From positions 608,106-672,105 of the forward strand of contig NZ_JAQSWB010000002.1 in assembly GCF_029266855.1 (NCBI RefSeq): a stretch of 64,000 bases of DNA, in the 5' to 3' direction. Shown here in pieces: positions 26,664 to 34,462 of this stretch (positions are counted from its first letter, which is position 1; the number at the start of each line of letters is the position of its first letter). The position numbers and the translations under genes are program-made. This DNA comes from Fluviicola sp. (GTDB taxonomy: Bacteria; Bacteroidota; Bacteroidia; Flavobacteriales_D; Crocinitomicaceae). Below the pieces are notes generated by a model. That model saw only the letters and a list, made by a program, of their open reading frames with translations. It made no database searches and was not told the origin of the DNA.

Positions 26664-27131
26664 ATGAATAAAGCTTTTTACATTTCAAGTTTGGTTCTTA
26701 GCGTACTATTCGGGTTTATAATCATTTATTACATTGAATTGGTTAGCTACTCGAGGTATTCCTCTTTTTTGGATAGCTATAACTACTTGGATTCCGGTGC
26801 GGAAAAGACCGAAGAAGCTGCATTGATTAGTCTGTTATTCTTTTCTTTTTTTATTACGACATTTTTACTCGGATTAATTAAAATTAAACGGGTTACAAAT
26901 AAGGTTTTGTCAATTATTGGCTTATCCGTATCGGCATTGTTTTTGCTGTGGGATCTGGTCATGTGGAGCTCTCCGTCGAGCTTAAGTTTTGACGAAGTAG
27001 GTATAGGTTTCTTCTTTTTTACGCCCATGGTTGTAGCTTTTTCCATTGTTGGGATAATTCAGTCGAACAGGTTTAAAAGACAAGGGGTTCTATACAAACA
27101 ACAAGTGGAATCTGATTTATTGGATTCCTAA
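26664..27131 (+). CDS. Hypothetical membrane protein with four predicted helices
   Basis: I do not recognise the family of this 155-residue protein. It has four hydrophobic segments: an N-terminal FYISSLVLSVLFGFIIIYY, LISLLFFSFFITTFLLGLI near the middle, VLSIIGLSVSALFLLWDLV, and FFFFTPMVVAFSIVGIIQ. A Ser/Tyr-rich loop follows the first segment. It lacks charged catalytic motifs. An in-frame TTG lies six bases further up; ATG 26664 is preferred. It stands alone between the AlbA_2 gene and a small conserved gene. Confidence 0.55.
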   Translation: MNKAFYISSLVLSVLFGFIIIYYIELVSYSRYSSFLDSYNYLDSGAEKTEEAALISLLFFSFFITTFLLGLIKIKRVTNKVLSIIGLSVSALFLLWDLVMWSSPSSLSFDEVGIGFFFFTPMVVAFSIVGIIQSNRFKRQGVLYKQQVESDLLDS

Positions 27132-27196
27132 AAAAATATAATTTTAATCGAAGCGTTTAATGTATTACTATATTAGGCGTAGAAAAACACAAACAA

Positions 27197-27391
27197 ATGG
27201 GTAGACCTCCAACAAAACCAGCAAGATTGCGAGATGGTTTTTACATTGAAGTAAGAAATTCAGGATCACAGGGTATACGAATCAGAAGAGATACTAGAGA
27301 GCAAATGCTTCTTGCAGCTGAAGATTATTCACGTACAAAAGACGTTGTGATTCTTGGCGAAATGAAAGATGATAAGTGGATTGATCAATAA
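27197..27391 (+). CDS. Small conserved basic protein of unknown function
   Basis: A 64-residue protein, strongly charged, beginning MGRPPTKPARLRDGFYIEVR and ending with DVVILGEMKDDKWIDQ. Similar small MGRPP-type proteins occur in Flavobacteriales as conserved hypotheticals, as far as I recall. The composition (13 Lys/Arg in the first 40 residues, no membrane segment) suggests a soluble nucleic-acid or ribosome-associated role, but no motif proves it. The gene is followed by a strong terminator, which supports that it is real and expressed. Confidence 0.7.
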   Translation: MGRPPTKPARLRDGFYIEVRNSGSQGIRIRRDTREQMLLAAEDYSRTKDVVILGEMKDDKWIDQ

Positions 27392-27418
27392 AAATCATTC
27401 ATCGCATAAATTGTGAGA

Positions 27419-27452
27419 AAGAGGTTTTTCGGAATGAAAAACCTCTTTTTTT
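27419..27452 (+). terminator. Rho-independent terminator after the small conserved gene
   Basis: AAGAGGTTTTTC (27419-27430) pairs with GAAAAACCTCTT (27436-27447) over 12 bp around a five-base loop, then a T-run to 27452. Confidence 0.9.
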
Positions 27453-27460
27453 ATTAAGTA

Positions 27461-27509
27461 ATTCGTAATTCGTAATTCGTAATTCGTAATTCGTAATTCG
27501 TAATTCGTA
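27461..27509. repeat. Heptanucleotide tandem array, ATTCGTA x 7
   Basis: Seven perfect copies of ATTCGTA (49 bases), ending one base before the stop codon of the convergent M14 peptidase gene. It occupies the spacer between two convergent genes, just after a terminator. Confidence 0.96.
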
Positions 27510-27510
27510 A

Positions 27511-29880
27511 TTAATGAATAACCACCAGTTTCACGGGAGATTTTTGTTCAGTCGAACCATTGTAACGGACATAGTAAACACCAACCGAAAGTTTGTCTGT
27601 TCTTAACTCAACTTTTGAGCCTGCACCTTCTAATGATTGTTGGCTCACTGTTTCCCCGTTCATGTTTACGATCTCAATGCTTCCGTTTTGAATAGTCTCG
27701 TCAAAAACAATATTTACATAAGAACTTGCAGGATTTGGAACCAGGTGAAATAAAGGTTTTTCATTTTCTGCAAGACCCGTGTAATCAATATTGTAAAGCA
27801 CTTCAAAATCATCAAAGTAAAATCCGTCACCTCTTGTTCCGCCATCGGATTTTAAAATGAAACGCACTTTGATACTGTCTCCGATATAATCGCTCAGATT
27901 AATCTCTTCCAATACCCAGTTTGATTCTGTTCCTTCGTATACCGGCTCGTTATCCGGTTGCACCGAACCATTCGCACTTGTCCCGGCAACCGTATAATTT
28001 CCACACTGACCGATCCAGCTTGTGCCGTTGTCAGTAGAAACCTGGAATTGGCAATAATCGTAATCGGCTTCGATTTCCCACTTTGCATAAAACTTGATCA
28101 TTGCTTCCGTAACGTGCGTCAAATCAATGGTATTGTTGAATTGATAAGTTCTGGTCACATTGTTGGCATAATCGCCTCCCGGGGAATCTGTGAATGAATT
28201 GCTCGGAGAAACGTAGGTTGAATTGGTTGTTGTCCAGCTTCCTGTCCAGTTCACCGCACTGTTTGCTTCGTCAATAAACTGTGAAGTCACACTTCCGAAA
28301 GTTTTCACAATCGTATCGTGTTTTGTCCAGCCAATATATTCGGTATTCAGTACATATTTGATTTCATCTCCAAATTGAATTGTTGGATTCAAAACATAAG
28401 AGATCCCGCTATTCTCAAGGTCCATAATCGCAAGGTTGTGAGTGCTCGGTGCTCCCACAGACTGAATTCCCGAAATAGGAGTAATGCTCACGCTGACAGG
28501 TCCGTTCTCAAGTCCCAGACGGTAAGCACTGTGGTTGAAGTTTCCGGTTGTGGCAGCGATCATTCCCGGGTCTAAATCTTTTACTTCCAAATAACGGTGT
28601 GTCAAATGAGATAAGATCAGATTCGGAAAAACCATCTCCTGGCAAATTCCCGTAATCTCATTGATCGCAGGCCAAAATCCACCGCTTGTATTACTTACCT
28701 CCGGTGTCATTGCGAAGATCTTGGGTTTAATAACCGTGTCTTCTTTGTACATATAATCATCGGAATCTCCTGAAGCAGGATACAGAGCCGAAGATTTTTT
28801 GTTCTCATAACCGTTGTATTGAACCATGTGGTGTGTAAATGCATCGAAGTAGTTGTGATCTTCAGCAAACTCATTGGTTGTGGTTCCTATTGGAAATAAA
28901 ATATCACTCGCGTAGGTATGCGCATTGAAAGCGTATTGAAAATTTCTGTTTTCACAAAACCATTTGATTGCCTGGGTTTCAGGTTCTGAAAATGGTGCTG
29001 TTCCGCAATAGGTGTCATTGCTCTGTGTAGTTGTTGTTCCGGTTGTTCCCCAACCGTATGAGTAGTTCCGGTTTAAATCCACACCATAGCTTCCGCCGCT
29101 GTTGAGTCTGCGGTTCTTTCGCCACATACCGCCACCATTGGGATCTGTTGTTTGGTTATAGACATATCCGTCGGGATTGATCATGGGAACAAAATACATT
29201 TCAGTGTTATCTACCAGGTATTTGATCTCATCACTTGTAGTATAGTTTTCCAGTAAATACCACATGTAAAAAATGACTTCGGATAGTGAATTTGGTTCCC
29301 GGGCATGATGAATAGCTGTATAAAGAACTTCCGGTTCTGTCTCGTCTGAATTCGGATTGTCACTTAAGCGAAGCCAGTAAATAGGCCTGTTCTGGATACT
29401 TAAAAAGTTACTAATGGTGTCCTTCACCGAAATCAGGTTCGGATACTGTGTTGCCATTGCATCAATTTCTGCAATAAATTCCTGGTAGGTATAAAATCCT
29501 CCCATAGTGCCGAGGTTGAAATTTGCAGGAACTTCCGGTGTAAAGGTTGCGGAACCTGATGTCGGAGAACAAATTGCATTTTTTTCGGGCGCAGGAGAAT
29601 TCGCGTCCAGGTTTACGTTTTGATTCACGTAATAAGCTTTCACGTCTGCAATCAGAATTTCTACTTGAAATCCTGCATCGCGAATTTGCTTTATTTCATT
29701 TTTGGAGAAGTCTGAAATAAAGAACTGATCGCGTTTTACAACACCGTGATCGATGCCGATTCCAAGTTCAGCCAGTGTTTGAAGACCTTTTGAGTCTGCC
29801 ATGACTTTTGCCCTGGAATATTCCTGGGAGAATCCCCAATACGAGATCAGGAAGGAAAATAAAAGGAGAGTTGTTTTCAT
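27511..29880 (-). CDS. Secreted M14 zinc carboxypeptidase with T9SS sorting domain
   Basis: A 789-residue secreted protein. It has a signal peptide (MKTTLLLFSFLISYWGFSQ), a pro-region to about 120 and an M14 carboxypeptidase domain to about 430. Zinc ligands are H192 and E195 (HHAREPNS) and H321 (NAHTYASD), with substrate-binding GVDLNRNYSYGWG at 266-278 and catalytic E394 (TPEVS). A beta-sandwich region follows (TGLENGPVSVSITPISG onward), and the protein ends in a type A T9SS domain beginning LFHLVPNPASSYVNIVFDET. It is probably exported and surface-bound or released to digest peptides. The 380 bases upstream hold unusual tandem repeats that may regulate it. Confidence 0.93.
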   Translation of the reverse strand: MKTTLLLFSFLISYWGFSQEYSRAKVMADSKGLQTLAELGIGIDHGVVKRDQFFISDFSKNEIKQIRDAGFQVEILIADVKAYYVNQNVNLDANSPAPEKNAICSPTSGSATFTPEVPANFNLGTMGGFYTYQEFIAEIDAMATQYPNLISVKDTISNFLSIQNRPIYWLRLSDNPNSDETEPEVLYTAIHHAREPNSLSEVIFYMWYLLENYTTSDEIKYLVDNTEMYFVPMINPDGYVYNQTTDPNGGGMWRKNRRLNSGGSYGVDLNRNYSYGWGTTGTTTTQSNDTYCGTAPFSEPETQAIKWFCENRNFQYAFNAHTYASDILFPIGTTTNEFAEDHNYFDAFTHHMVQYNGYENKKSSALYPASGDSDDYMYKEDTVIKPKIFAMTPEVSNTSGGFWPAINEITGICQEMVFPNLILSHLTHRYLEVKDLDPGMIAATTGNFNHSAYRLGLENGPVSVSITPISGIQSVGAPSTHNLAIMDLENSGISYVLNPTIQFGDEIKYVLNTEYIGWTKHDTIVKTFGSVTSQFIDEANSAVNWTGSWTTTNSTYVSPSNSFTDSPGGDYANNVTRTYQFNNTIDLTHVTEAMIKFYAKWEIEADYDYCQFQVSTDNGTSWIGQCGNYTVAGTSANGSVQPDNEPVYEGTESNWVLEEINLSDYIGDSIKVRFILKSDGGTRGDGFYFDDFEVLYNIDYTGLAENEKPLFHLVPNPASSYVNIVFDETIQNGSIEIVNMNGETVSQQSLEGAGSKVELRTDKLSVGVYYVRYNGSTEQKSPVKLVVIH

Positions 29881-30261
29881 AGAGTATATAGTTTGCTATA
29901 AAAATAACGAATTCTTATGCATTCTGCATAAATAAGTTAGAGAATTAGAAATGACTGAATGAAGGCGAAATCACTTCGGAGTTGCAGTGTGATTACACTA
30001 ACCAATTAGCTAAAAGGTTTACGATGGGCGTAAACAGTGAACGTGTTAACTAAAAGGTTTACGATGCGCATAAACAGTCAACGTATTAACTAAAAGGTTA
30101 ACAGTTTTTGATTCAAACGATCCCTAAATTACTTTCGGATATAACGTCATCACATTAACCATTTAACTAAAAGGTTAACAAAATTTGAATCCGAAATAAT
30201 CCCGATTAAGCCTTTCCGGTAATGTCAAATAGCAATTCTATCTTTCAAACCAGAAAAAAAA
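29881..30261. other. Gene-free stretch upstream of the M14 peptidase gene, rich in repeats and dyads
   Basis: No coding sequence is seen. Apart from the 40-bp repeats listed separately, TTTGAATCCGAAA (30184-30196) is complementary to GATTCAAA (30110-30117) and to TTTCGGAT (30133-30140), giving two competing long-range stems. The peptidase promoter must lie in the first 60 bases; only a weak TATTTTTA is visible there. Confidence 0.7.
30010..30089. repeat. Two 40-bp tandem repeats with internal dyad, plus two partial copies
   Basis: Units 30010-30049 and 30050-30089 are 40 bases each with only four differences. Both begin CTAAAAGGTTTACG. Unit 1 contains the dyad GTTTACG-N5-CGTAAAC (30017-30035). 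Partial copies of the CTAAAAGGTTAAC core occur at 30090 and 30167, giving core starts 40, 40 and 77 bases apart. Confidence 0.9.
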
Positions 30262-30846
30262 TTATTTCTTCCACTCAAGCGTCTCGATCAAATGAATGAT
30301 GTCTGCTTTCAAATAGTTGAGCGACGGACGAAGCGAATCGTAATTCGGTCTGCAATTCATCAGAACTTCTCCTCTAAGAAAATGAGAACTTGAATCTGTC
30401 AAGTAAAATTGAAAGTTGGTTGCTACGTTTCCTTCAAATTCAAAGAGCGTTCCATAGACTTTTCTGTCAGGAAAAATAAAGTTCTGATCCTTGATTTTGG
30501 TTGCTTTGATTTGATGCTCGTCTACCTTGTCATTGGATAAGTTAATGTAACGAACCAGCGTATCTCTGTTTGGAACAGGATAATAATTCAAATATAAAAT
30601 CCCGTTCAGCGGACCCAGGTTGACTTCCTTGTGATTGGTAAGTTCTCCTTTATAAGTCAGGGGTTTCGCAAAATAAATTTTGGATAATTCGAAGGAATAG
30701 GTGCTGGCATCGTCGAGTTTTACGTACTCGTGTTCCGGGAAATTGGTTCTCAGGTATGTGGGAGGCTTTGGAATTAATAATTCATCACCTCCGCAGCTGC
30801 TGATTAGAAATGCAAGTAAAAATGCTGAACCGATAATTTTAATCAT
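30262..30846 (-). CDS. gldD: Gliding motility lipoprotein GldD
   Basis: A 194-residue lipoprotein: hydrophobic leader with lipobox LISSC (Cys18), then the GldD-type opening IPKPPTYLRTNFPEHEY and a conserved C-terminal half with HFLRGEVLMNCRPNYDSLRPSLNYLKADIIHLIETLEWK. GldD is required for gliding and T9SS function in Flavobacterium johnsoniae. It overlaps gldE by eight bases, exactly the pairing known in that phylum. The mature protein would face the periplasm from the inner or outer membrane. Confidence 0.93.
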   Translation of the reverse strand: MIKIIGSAFLLAFLISSCGGDELLIPKPPTYLRTNFPEHEYVKLDDASTYSFELSKIYFAKPLTYKGELTNHKEVNLGPLNGILYLNYYPVPNRDTLVRYINLSNDKVDEHQIKATKIKDQNFIFPDRKVYGTLFEFEGNVATNFQFYLTDSSSHFLRGEVLMNCRPNYDSLRPSLNYLKADIIHLIETLEWKK

Positions 30847-32173
30847 TTTCCTGAATTGTTTTAATCATTTTTATTCTTCGTTTATCGGAACTTTCAACGA
30901 GCAGTTTGATGTTTCCGCAGCGAATGTATTCGTTATTTCGCAGAATCCTGCCGGCTTGTTCAATAATAAATCCGCCGATAGTATCCGATTCTCCTTTTGT
31001 TTGTTCGAAATCTTTCCCGTCAATCTCCAGAACTTTGTAGAAATCTACCAATGCTGTCCTGCCTTCGAAGAGGTAAGTGGAATCATCAATTTTTGTATAG
31101 ATAAGATCATCGTCATCAAATTCATCCGTTATATCACCGACTATTTCTTCTAGTACGTCTTCCAGTGTCACCAATCCGTTTGCCCCGCCGTATTCGTCAA
31201 CAACAATGGCCATGTGCATTTTCATATCCTGGAACTCCTTCAGCAAATCGTCGATCTTTTTGTTCTCAGGTATGAAATATGGTTTTCTCAAAAGTGCTTT
31301 CCAGTCAAATGTTTCATTGTTGATGAAAGGGAGCAGATCTTTGATATATAAAATTCCAATTACGTTATCTAAGGTAGTTTCATGAATCGGAATTCTTGAA
31401 TATCCTGCATCCAGTATCACCTCTAAAACTTCCTGAAAACTCGCTTCGTCCGAAATGGTTACAATATCCATGCGGGATTTCATGATTTGTTTTACTTCCG
31501 TATTTCCAAATTTGATGATTCCCTCAAGGATCCGGTGCTCGTCTTCGTTGTCGGAATCTTCTTTGGTAAGGGCCAGGGCGTGCTCCAAGTCGTCGGTCGA
31601 TAAGTTGATTCCTCTTTTCTTAGCGCGTTTGTTGATCATATTCGTTCCGTTTACCAGCAACCAGCGCAGCCAGGAAAATGGCGGGAGAATATTGATGAAA
31701 ATGATCGGGTTCGACATGAATCGAGCCGTGGATAGGGTGTTTCGGGAAGCATAAAGCTTGGGAGCAACTTCTCCAAGTAGCAAAAGAAATGTGGTGATTC
31801 CCACAACTTCTATCAGGAAACGGATTGTATTGGGTTTGTCCGACTGCGGGAAAAACTGGTCTATAACTTCAGTCGCAAGAATAATGATGCAGACATTGAT
31901 AAAGTTATTGGTGATGAGAATCGTTGCCAGCAGATCTTTCGGCTTTGAAAGAAGCTTTAGGATTGCTTTTGAGCTCCTGGATTGTTCGTCTTCCAGGTTT
32001 TTCTTTTCTGTCGGGCCTAACGCGAAAAAAGCAACTTCCGATGCGGAAATTAACGCAGAACAGGCAATTAAAATTAAAATAATGATCAGTGAAAGGACAT
32101 GGTCAGATACATTAAACCCCGCATGAATACTGACGGGAATAATATCTGAATCTAATCCGGGTATGCTGTCCAT
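30839..32173 (-). CDS. gldE: Gliding-associated CNNM/CorC-like membrane protein GldE
   Basis: A 444-residue protein with a DUF21/CNNM N-terminal membrane domain (about 25-215; SALISASEVAFFALGPTEKK is its first signature), a CBS pair (about 225-350; SRIPIHETTLDNVIGILYIKD) and a C-terminal CorC_HlyC domain (ESDTIGGFIIEQAGRILRNN). DEYGGANGLVTLEDVLEEIVGDI joins the CBS and transporter-associated domains. Family members move Mg/Co; GldE modulates GldD in gliding. The ATG lies two bases after the ssb stop, and the stop overlaps gldD, so ssb-gldE-gldD is one operon. Confidence 0.94.
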   Translation of the reverse strand: MDSIPGLDSDIIPVSIHAGFNVSDHVLSLIIILILIACSALISASEVAFFALGPTEKKNLEDEQSRSSKAILKLLSKPKDLLATILITNNFINVCIIILATEVIDQFFPQSDKPNTIRFLIEVVGITTFLLLLGEVAPKLYASRNTLSTARFMSNPIIFINILPPFSWLRWLLVNGTNMINKRAKKRGINLSTDDLEHALALTKEDSDNEDEHRILEGIIKFGNTEVKQIMKSRMDIVTISDEASFQEVLEVILDAGYSRIPIHETTLDNVIGILYIKDLLPFINNETFDWKALLRKPYFIPENKKIDDLLKEFQDMKMHMAIVVDEYGGANGLVTLEDVLEEIVGDITDEFDDDDLIYTKIDDSTYLFEGRTALVDFYKVLEIDGKDFEQTKGESDTIGGFIIEQAGRILRNNEYIRCGNIKLLVESSDKRRIKMIKTIQEND

Positions 32174-32175
32174 AG

Positions 32176-32625
32176 TTAAAATGGTAAATCGTCATTGGGA
32201 CTAATGTCCAAATTCATCGGGCTTGGGTTTTGTGGTTCCTCTGTCGGGTACGGAGGAGTATTTGAACCGGATGGTTTTTCCTGTTCGTTTCTTGGTGTCA
32301 GAATAGTCAGTTCATCTGCAACAACTTCTGTTGTGTAGCGTGTTGCGCCCGCCTGATCTGTCCACGAACGGGTTTTTAATTTGCCTTCAACATATATTTT
32401 TTGCCCCTTGCGCACGTATTTCTCAACAACTTCGGCCAATCCTCTCCAGACAACAATGTTGTGCCAGTCTGTGTTGTCCTTACGCTCTCCGGTTGCTCTG
32501 TCTGTATAAGTTTCAGATGTTGCTATCGGGAAGCTTGCAACTACAGTACCGTTTTCCAATCGTCTCACTTCCGGGTCTTTTCCCAGGTTCCCTATTAAAA
32601 TAACCTTGTTTACGCTTCCTGACAT
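32176..32625 (-). CDS. ssb: Single-stranded DNA-binding protein
   Basis: A 149-residue SSB: OB-fold N-terminal domain opening VNKVILIGNLGKDPEVR, with NTDWHNIVVWRGLAEVVEKYVRKG and YVEGKLKTRSWTD, then a Pro/Asn-rich linker from about 115 and the acidic tip SPNDDLPF that docks partner proteins. It acts in replication, repair and recombination. It lies between mutY and gldE, a conserved order in Bacteroidota. A TATATTTG element 20 bases upstream gives it a promoter of its own. Confidence 0.96.
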   Translation of the reverse strand: MSGSVNKVILIGNLGKDPEVRRLENGTVVASFPIATSETYTDRATGERKDNTDWHNIVVWRGLAEVVEKYVRKGQKIYVEGKLKTRSWTDQAGATRYTTEVVADELTILTPRNEQEKPSGSNTPPYPTEEPQNPSPMNLDISPNDDLPF

Positions 32626-32644
32626 AATCTTGAATCTATATATA

Positions 32645-32652
32645 CAAATATA
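32645..32652 (-). promoter_or_regulatory. -7 promoter element for ssb-gldE-gldD
   Basis: TATATTTG on the minus strand, 20 bases upstream of the ssb ATG. The region behind it (32655-32700) is degenerate TTACGAA-type heptamer sequence. Confidence 0.5.
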
Positions 32653-32742
32653 AAATTACGAATTTCGATTTACGAATTACGAATGAATTCGATTTTTAAC
32701 TCGCAATTCGGCATCCGCATCCTGATAGCTCTCGGGACGGGA

Positions 32743-33744
32743 TTATTTTGACTCCAGGTACTTCTCCATCAGCCGGTGCGTAGGATAATCCTGTAATTCG
32801 CTTTTAGCCACAAAGCGAAGGTCGAGTCCTTCTATTTCGGATTCATCGGTAGTATAAAAATAGGCGTAAATATGCTGATGGCTTAAAATATGTTTGGTTT
32901 GATATGAAAGGGAGGCAGAATCCTTGAATTGAGAGGGCATAGTGTCATCATCGCTTTCTATAAGCGGAAATTCATACAGTTTCTCCCAAACATCTTTTCC
33001 TCTTCGTTGGTCTAATGCAATTTCGATTCCTTTTTCGATATGTAAATAATGGAAATAACGTTTCCGGACTTTTGTTTTTCCCTTCTTCACGGGGAGTTTC
33101 TTTATTAGTTCCGGTTTGAAAGCACTCACGCAGCTTTGATTTAGTACACAGCTTTCACAATCGGGATTATTCGGAGTGCATTGCATCGCTCCGAATTCCA
33201 TGATTGCCTGGTTGAAAAGGGCTGGTTCTGCTTCCGGGATCAGCGAATCTGCCAGCTCCTGGAATACTTTTTTTCCTTTGCCGCTGTCAATGGGTTCGTC
33301 AATTCCGTAATACCTGCTGAGGATTCGGTACACGTTTCCGTCAACAACTGCATGTGGGAGATCAAATGCAAAAGAAGATATTGCTGCTGCTGTATATGGT
33401 CCGATTCCTTTTAACTGAATTATTTCTGCATATGTTTTTGGAAACTCCCCTTCATATTCATCTCGGACTTGTTGAGCTGTTTTATGCAGGTTCCTTGCAC
33501 GTGAATAATATCCCAATCCTTGCCAAAGTTTTAAAATTGATGATTCATCTGCATTGGCAAGTTGAATCAAAGTAGGGTAGTTTTCGATGAATTTAAGGTA
33601 GTAGTTCATACCTTGGTCAACCCTCGTTTGTTGCAAAATGACCTCAGATAACCAGACAAAATATGGGTTTTTCGTACTCCTCCAAGGAAGCTCACGAGCA
33701 TTTAGTCTGTACCAATCGCTTATTAGTAGAACAAAATCAGCCAT
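32743..33744 (-). CDS. mutY: A/G-specific adenine DNA glycosylase
   Basis: A 333-residue base-excision enzyme removing adenine opposite 8-oxoguanine. Catalytic E34 (SEVILQQTRVDQG) and D135 (VVDGNVYR), the HhH motif LKGIGPYTAA (111-120) and the 4Fe-4S ligands C189-x6-C196-x2-C199-x5-C205 are all present. The C-terminal NUDIX-like domain (from about 225, KRYFHYLHIEKGIEIALDQR) reads the oxidised base. It is divergent from the HU gene, with a TATTTTTG element about 35 bases upstream. Confidence 0.96.
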   Translation of the reverse strand: MADFVLLISDWYRLNARELPWRSTKNPYFVWLSEVILQQTRVDQGMNYYLKFIENYPTLIQLANADESSILKLWQGLGYYSRARNLHKTAQQVRDEYEGEFPKTYAEIIQLKGIGPYTAAAISSFAFDLPHAVVDGNVYRILSRYYGIDEPIDSGKGKKVFQELADSLIPEAEPALFNQAIMEFGAMQCTPNNPDCESCVLNQSCVSAFKPELIKKLPVKKGKTKVRKRYFHYLHIEKGIEIALDQRRGKDVWEKLYEFPLIESDDDTMPSQFKDSASLSYQTKHILSHQHIYAYFYTTDESEIEGLDLRFVAKSELQDYPTHRLMEKYLESK

Positions 33745-33778
33745 TTAGGGAAAAAATTGATAATTTTTAAAAATAAAG

Positions 33779-33786
33779 CAAAAATA
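33779..33786 (-). promoter_or_regulatory. -7 promoter element for mutY
   Basis: TATTTTTG on the minus strand, 35 bases upstream of the mutY ATG, back to back with the HU element at 33802. Confidence 0.45.
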
Positions 33787-33801
33787 AACGCTTTTGCTGA
33801 C

Positions 33802-33809
33802 TACTTTTG
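33802..33809 (+). promoter_or_regulatory. -7 promoter element for the HU gene
   Basis: TACTTTTG matches TAnnTTTG and ends 44 bases before ATG 33854. It rules against an upstream TTG at 33794 as the start. Confidence 0.5.
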
Positions 33810-33853
33810 CACCTGGAAATCACATTGTTGAAAAAACTTTAATTTATAATAAG

Positions 33854-34144
33854 ATGACAAAGGCAGATATCGTTGCTGAGATTGCAGAGGAAACAGGATT
33901 GGAAAGAAATGAAGCACAGAAGGCTGTAGAGGCATTTATGACTTCTATTAAAACTTCTTTGACTAAAGGTCAGAACGTTTATTTAAGAGGTTTTGGTAGC
34001 TTCATTGTGAAAGAGAGAGCAGAGAAAACAGGGCGCAATATTTCAAAAAACACAACGATTATTATCCCAGCTCATAATATTCCTTCATTCAAACCGGCTA
34101 AAACTTTTGTTGAAGAGGTGAAGAATAAGGTGATTGTGAAATAA
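33854..34144 (+). CDS. HU/IHF-family DNA-binding protein
   Basis: A 96-residue histone-like protein. It begins MTKADIVAEIAEETGLER, has the dimer-core helix EAQKAVEAFMTSIKTSLTKG, the turn VYLRGFGSFIVKERAEKTGRN and a beta-arm with IPAHNIPSFKPAKTF, where the intercalating Pro sits. It bends or compacts DNA as a dimer. Upstream in-frame codons to 33794 lie in the promoter, so ATG 33854 is used. A hairpin terminator about 54 bases downstream closes the unit. HU next to mutY is common in this phylum. Confidence 0.94.
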   Translation: MTKADIVAEIAEETGLERNEAQKAVEAFMTSIKTSLTKGQNVYLRGFGSFIVKERAEKTGRNISKNTTIIIPAHNIPSFKPAKTFVEEVKNKVIVK

Positions 34145-34168
34145 TTCCATCTTTTTTACTACAACTAG

Positions 34169-34198
34169 TTTGTGGGAAAACTTATTTTAATATCTTTG
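34169..34198 (+). promoter_or_regulatory. -33/-7 promoter for the 30-residue gene
   Basis: TTTG at 34169-34172, an 18-base spacer and TATCTTTG at 34191-34198 form one of the best promoter matches in the window. The -7 element directly abuts the stem of the upstream terminator, so a transcript started about seven bases on would begin inside the left arm. Confidence 0.7.
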
Positions 34199-34228
34199 CA
34201 CTCCTGTTAACGCAGGAGTGCTTTTTTT
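34198..34228 (+). terminator. Terminator of the HU gene, overlapped by the next promoter
   Basis: GCACTCCTG (34198-34206) pairs with CAGGAGTGC (34213-34221) over 9 bp around a six-base loop, followed by seven T residues. It terminates HU transcripts, while transcripts from the overlapping promoter lack most of the left arm and would escape. Confidence 0.85.
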
Positions 34229-34282
34229 AAAAGCTGTTGAAATTGAAATAATTGAATTAATAACCATAAAAATAATATTGCT

Positions 34283-34375
34283 ATGCCAAGCGGTAAGAAA
34301 AGAAAAAGACATAAAATGGCGACGCACAAGCGTAAGAAAAGACTAAGAAAAAATCGTCATAAAAAGAAGAAATAA
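34283..34375 (+). CDS. 30-residue extremely basic ribosomal-type protein
   Basis: ATG 34283 to TAA 34373-34375 encodes a 30-residue peptide starting MPSGKKRKRHKMATHKRKKR and ending KNRHKKKK. Twenty of its 30 residues are Lys, Arg or His, and there is not one acidic residue. This resembles the tiny AURKAIP1/COX24-type or other small ribosomal proteins of Bacteroidota; I recall near-identical sequences in that phylum but cannot verify the name. It has its own strong promoter and a terminator after it, and sits upstream of rng. It is easily missed because of its length. Confidence 0.8.
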   Translation: MPSGKKRKRHKMATHKRKKRLRKNRHKKKK

Positions 34376-34401
34376 GAATCTTCTTAAGATAGTTGGAAGA
34401 G

Positions 34402-34432
34402 CTTAGTAAGTTATTTTGCTTACTAAGTTTTT
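34402..34432 (+). terminator. Terminator after the 30-residue gene
   Basis: CTTAGTAAG (34402-34410) pairs with CTTACTAAG (34419-34427) over 9 bp around an eight-base loop, with a T-run to 34432. It separates the small gene from rng. Confidence 0.75.
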
Positions 34433-34462
34433 CTATTTTAGTTACTTTCTAATTATACGTTC

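Noticed and set aside
30010-30089. The 40-bp repeats as a CRISPR array
   Set aside because: Repeats are directly adjacent without spacers, only two full copies exist, and there are no cas genes.
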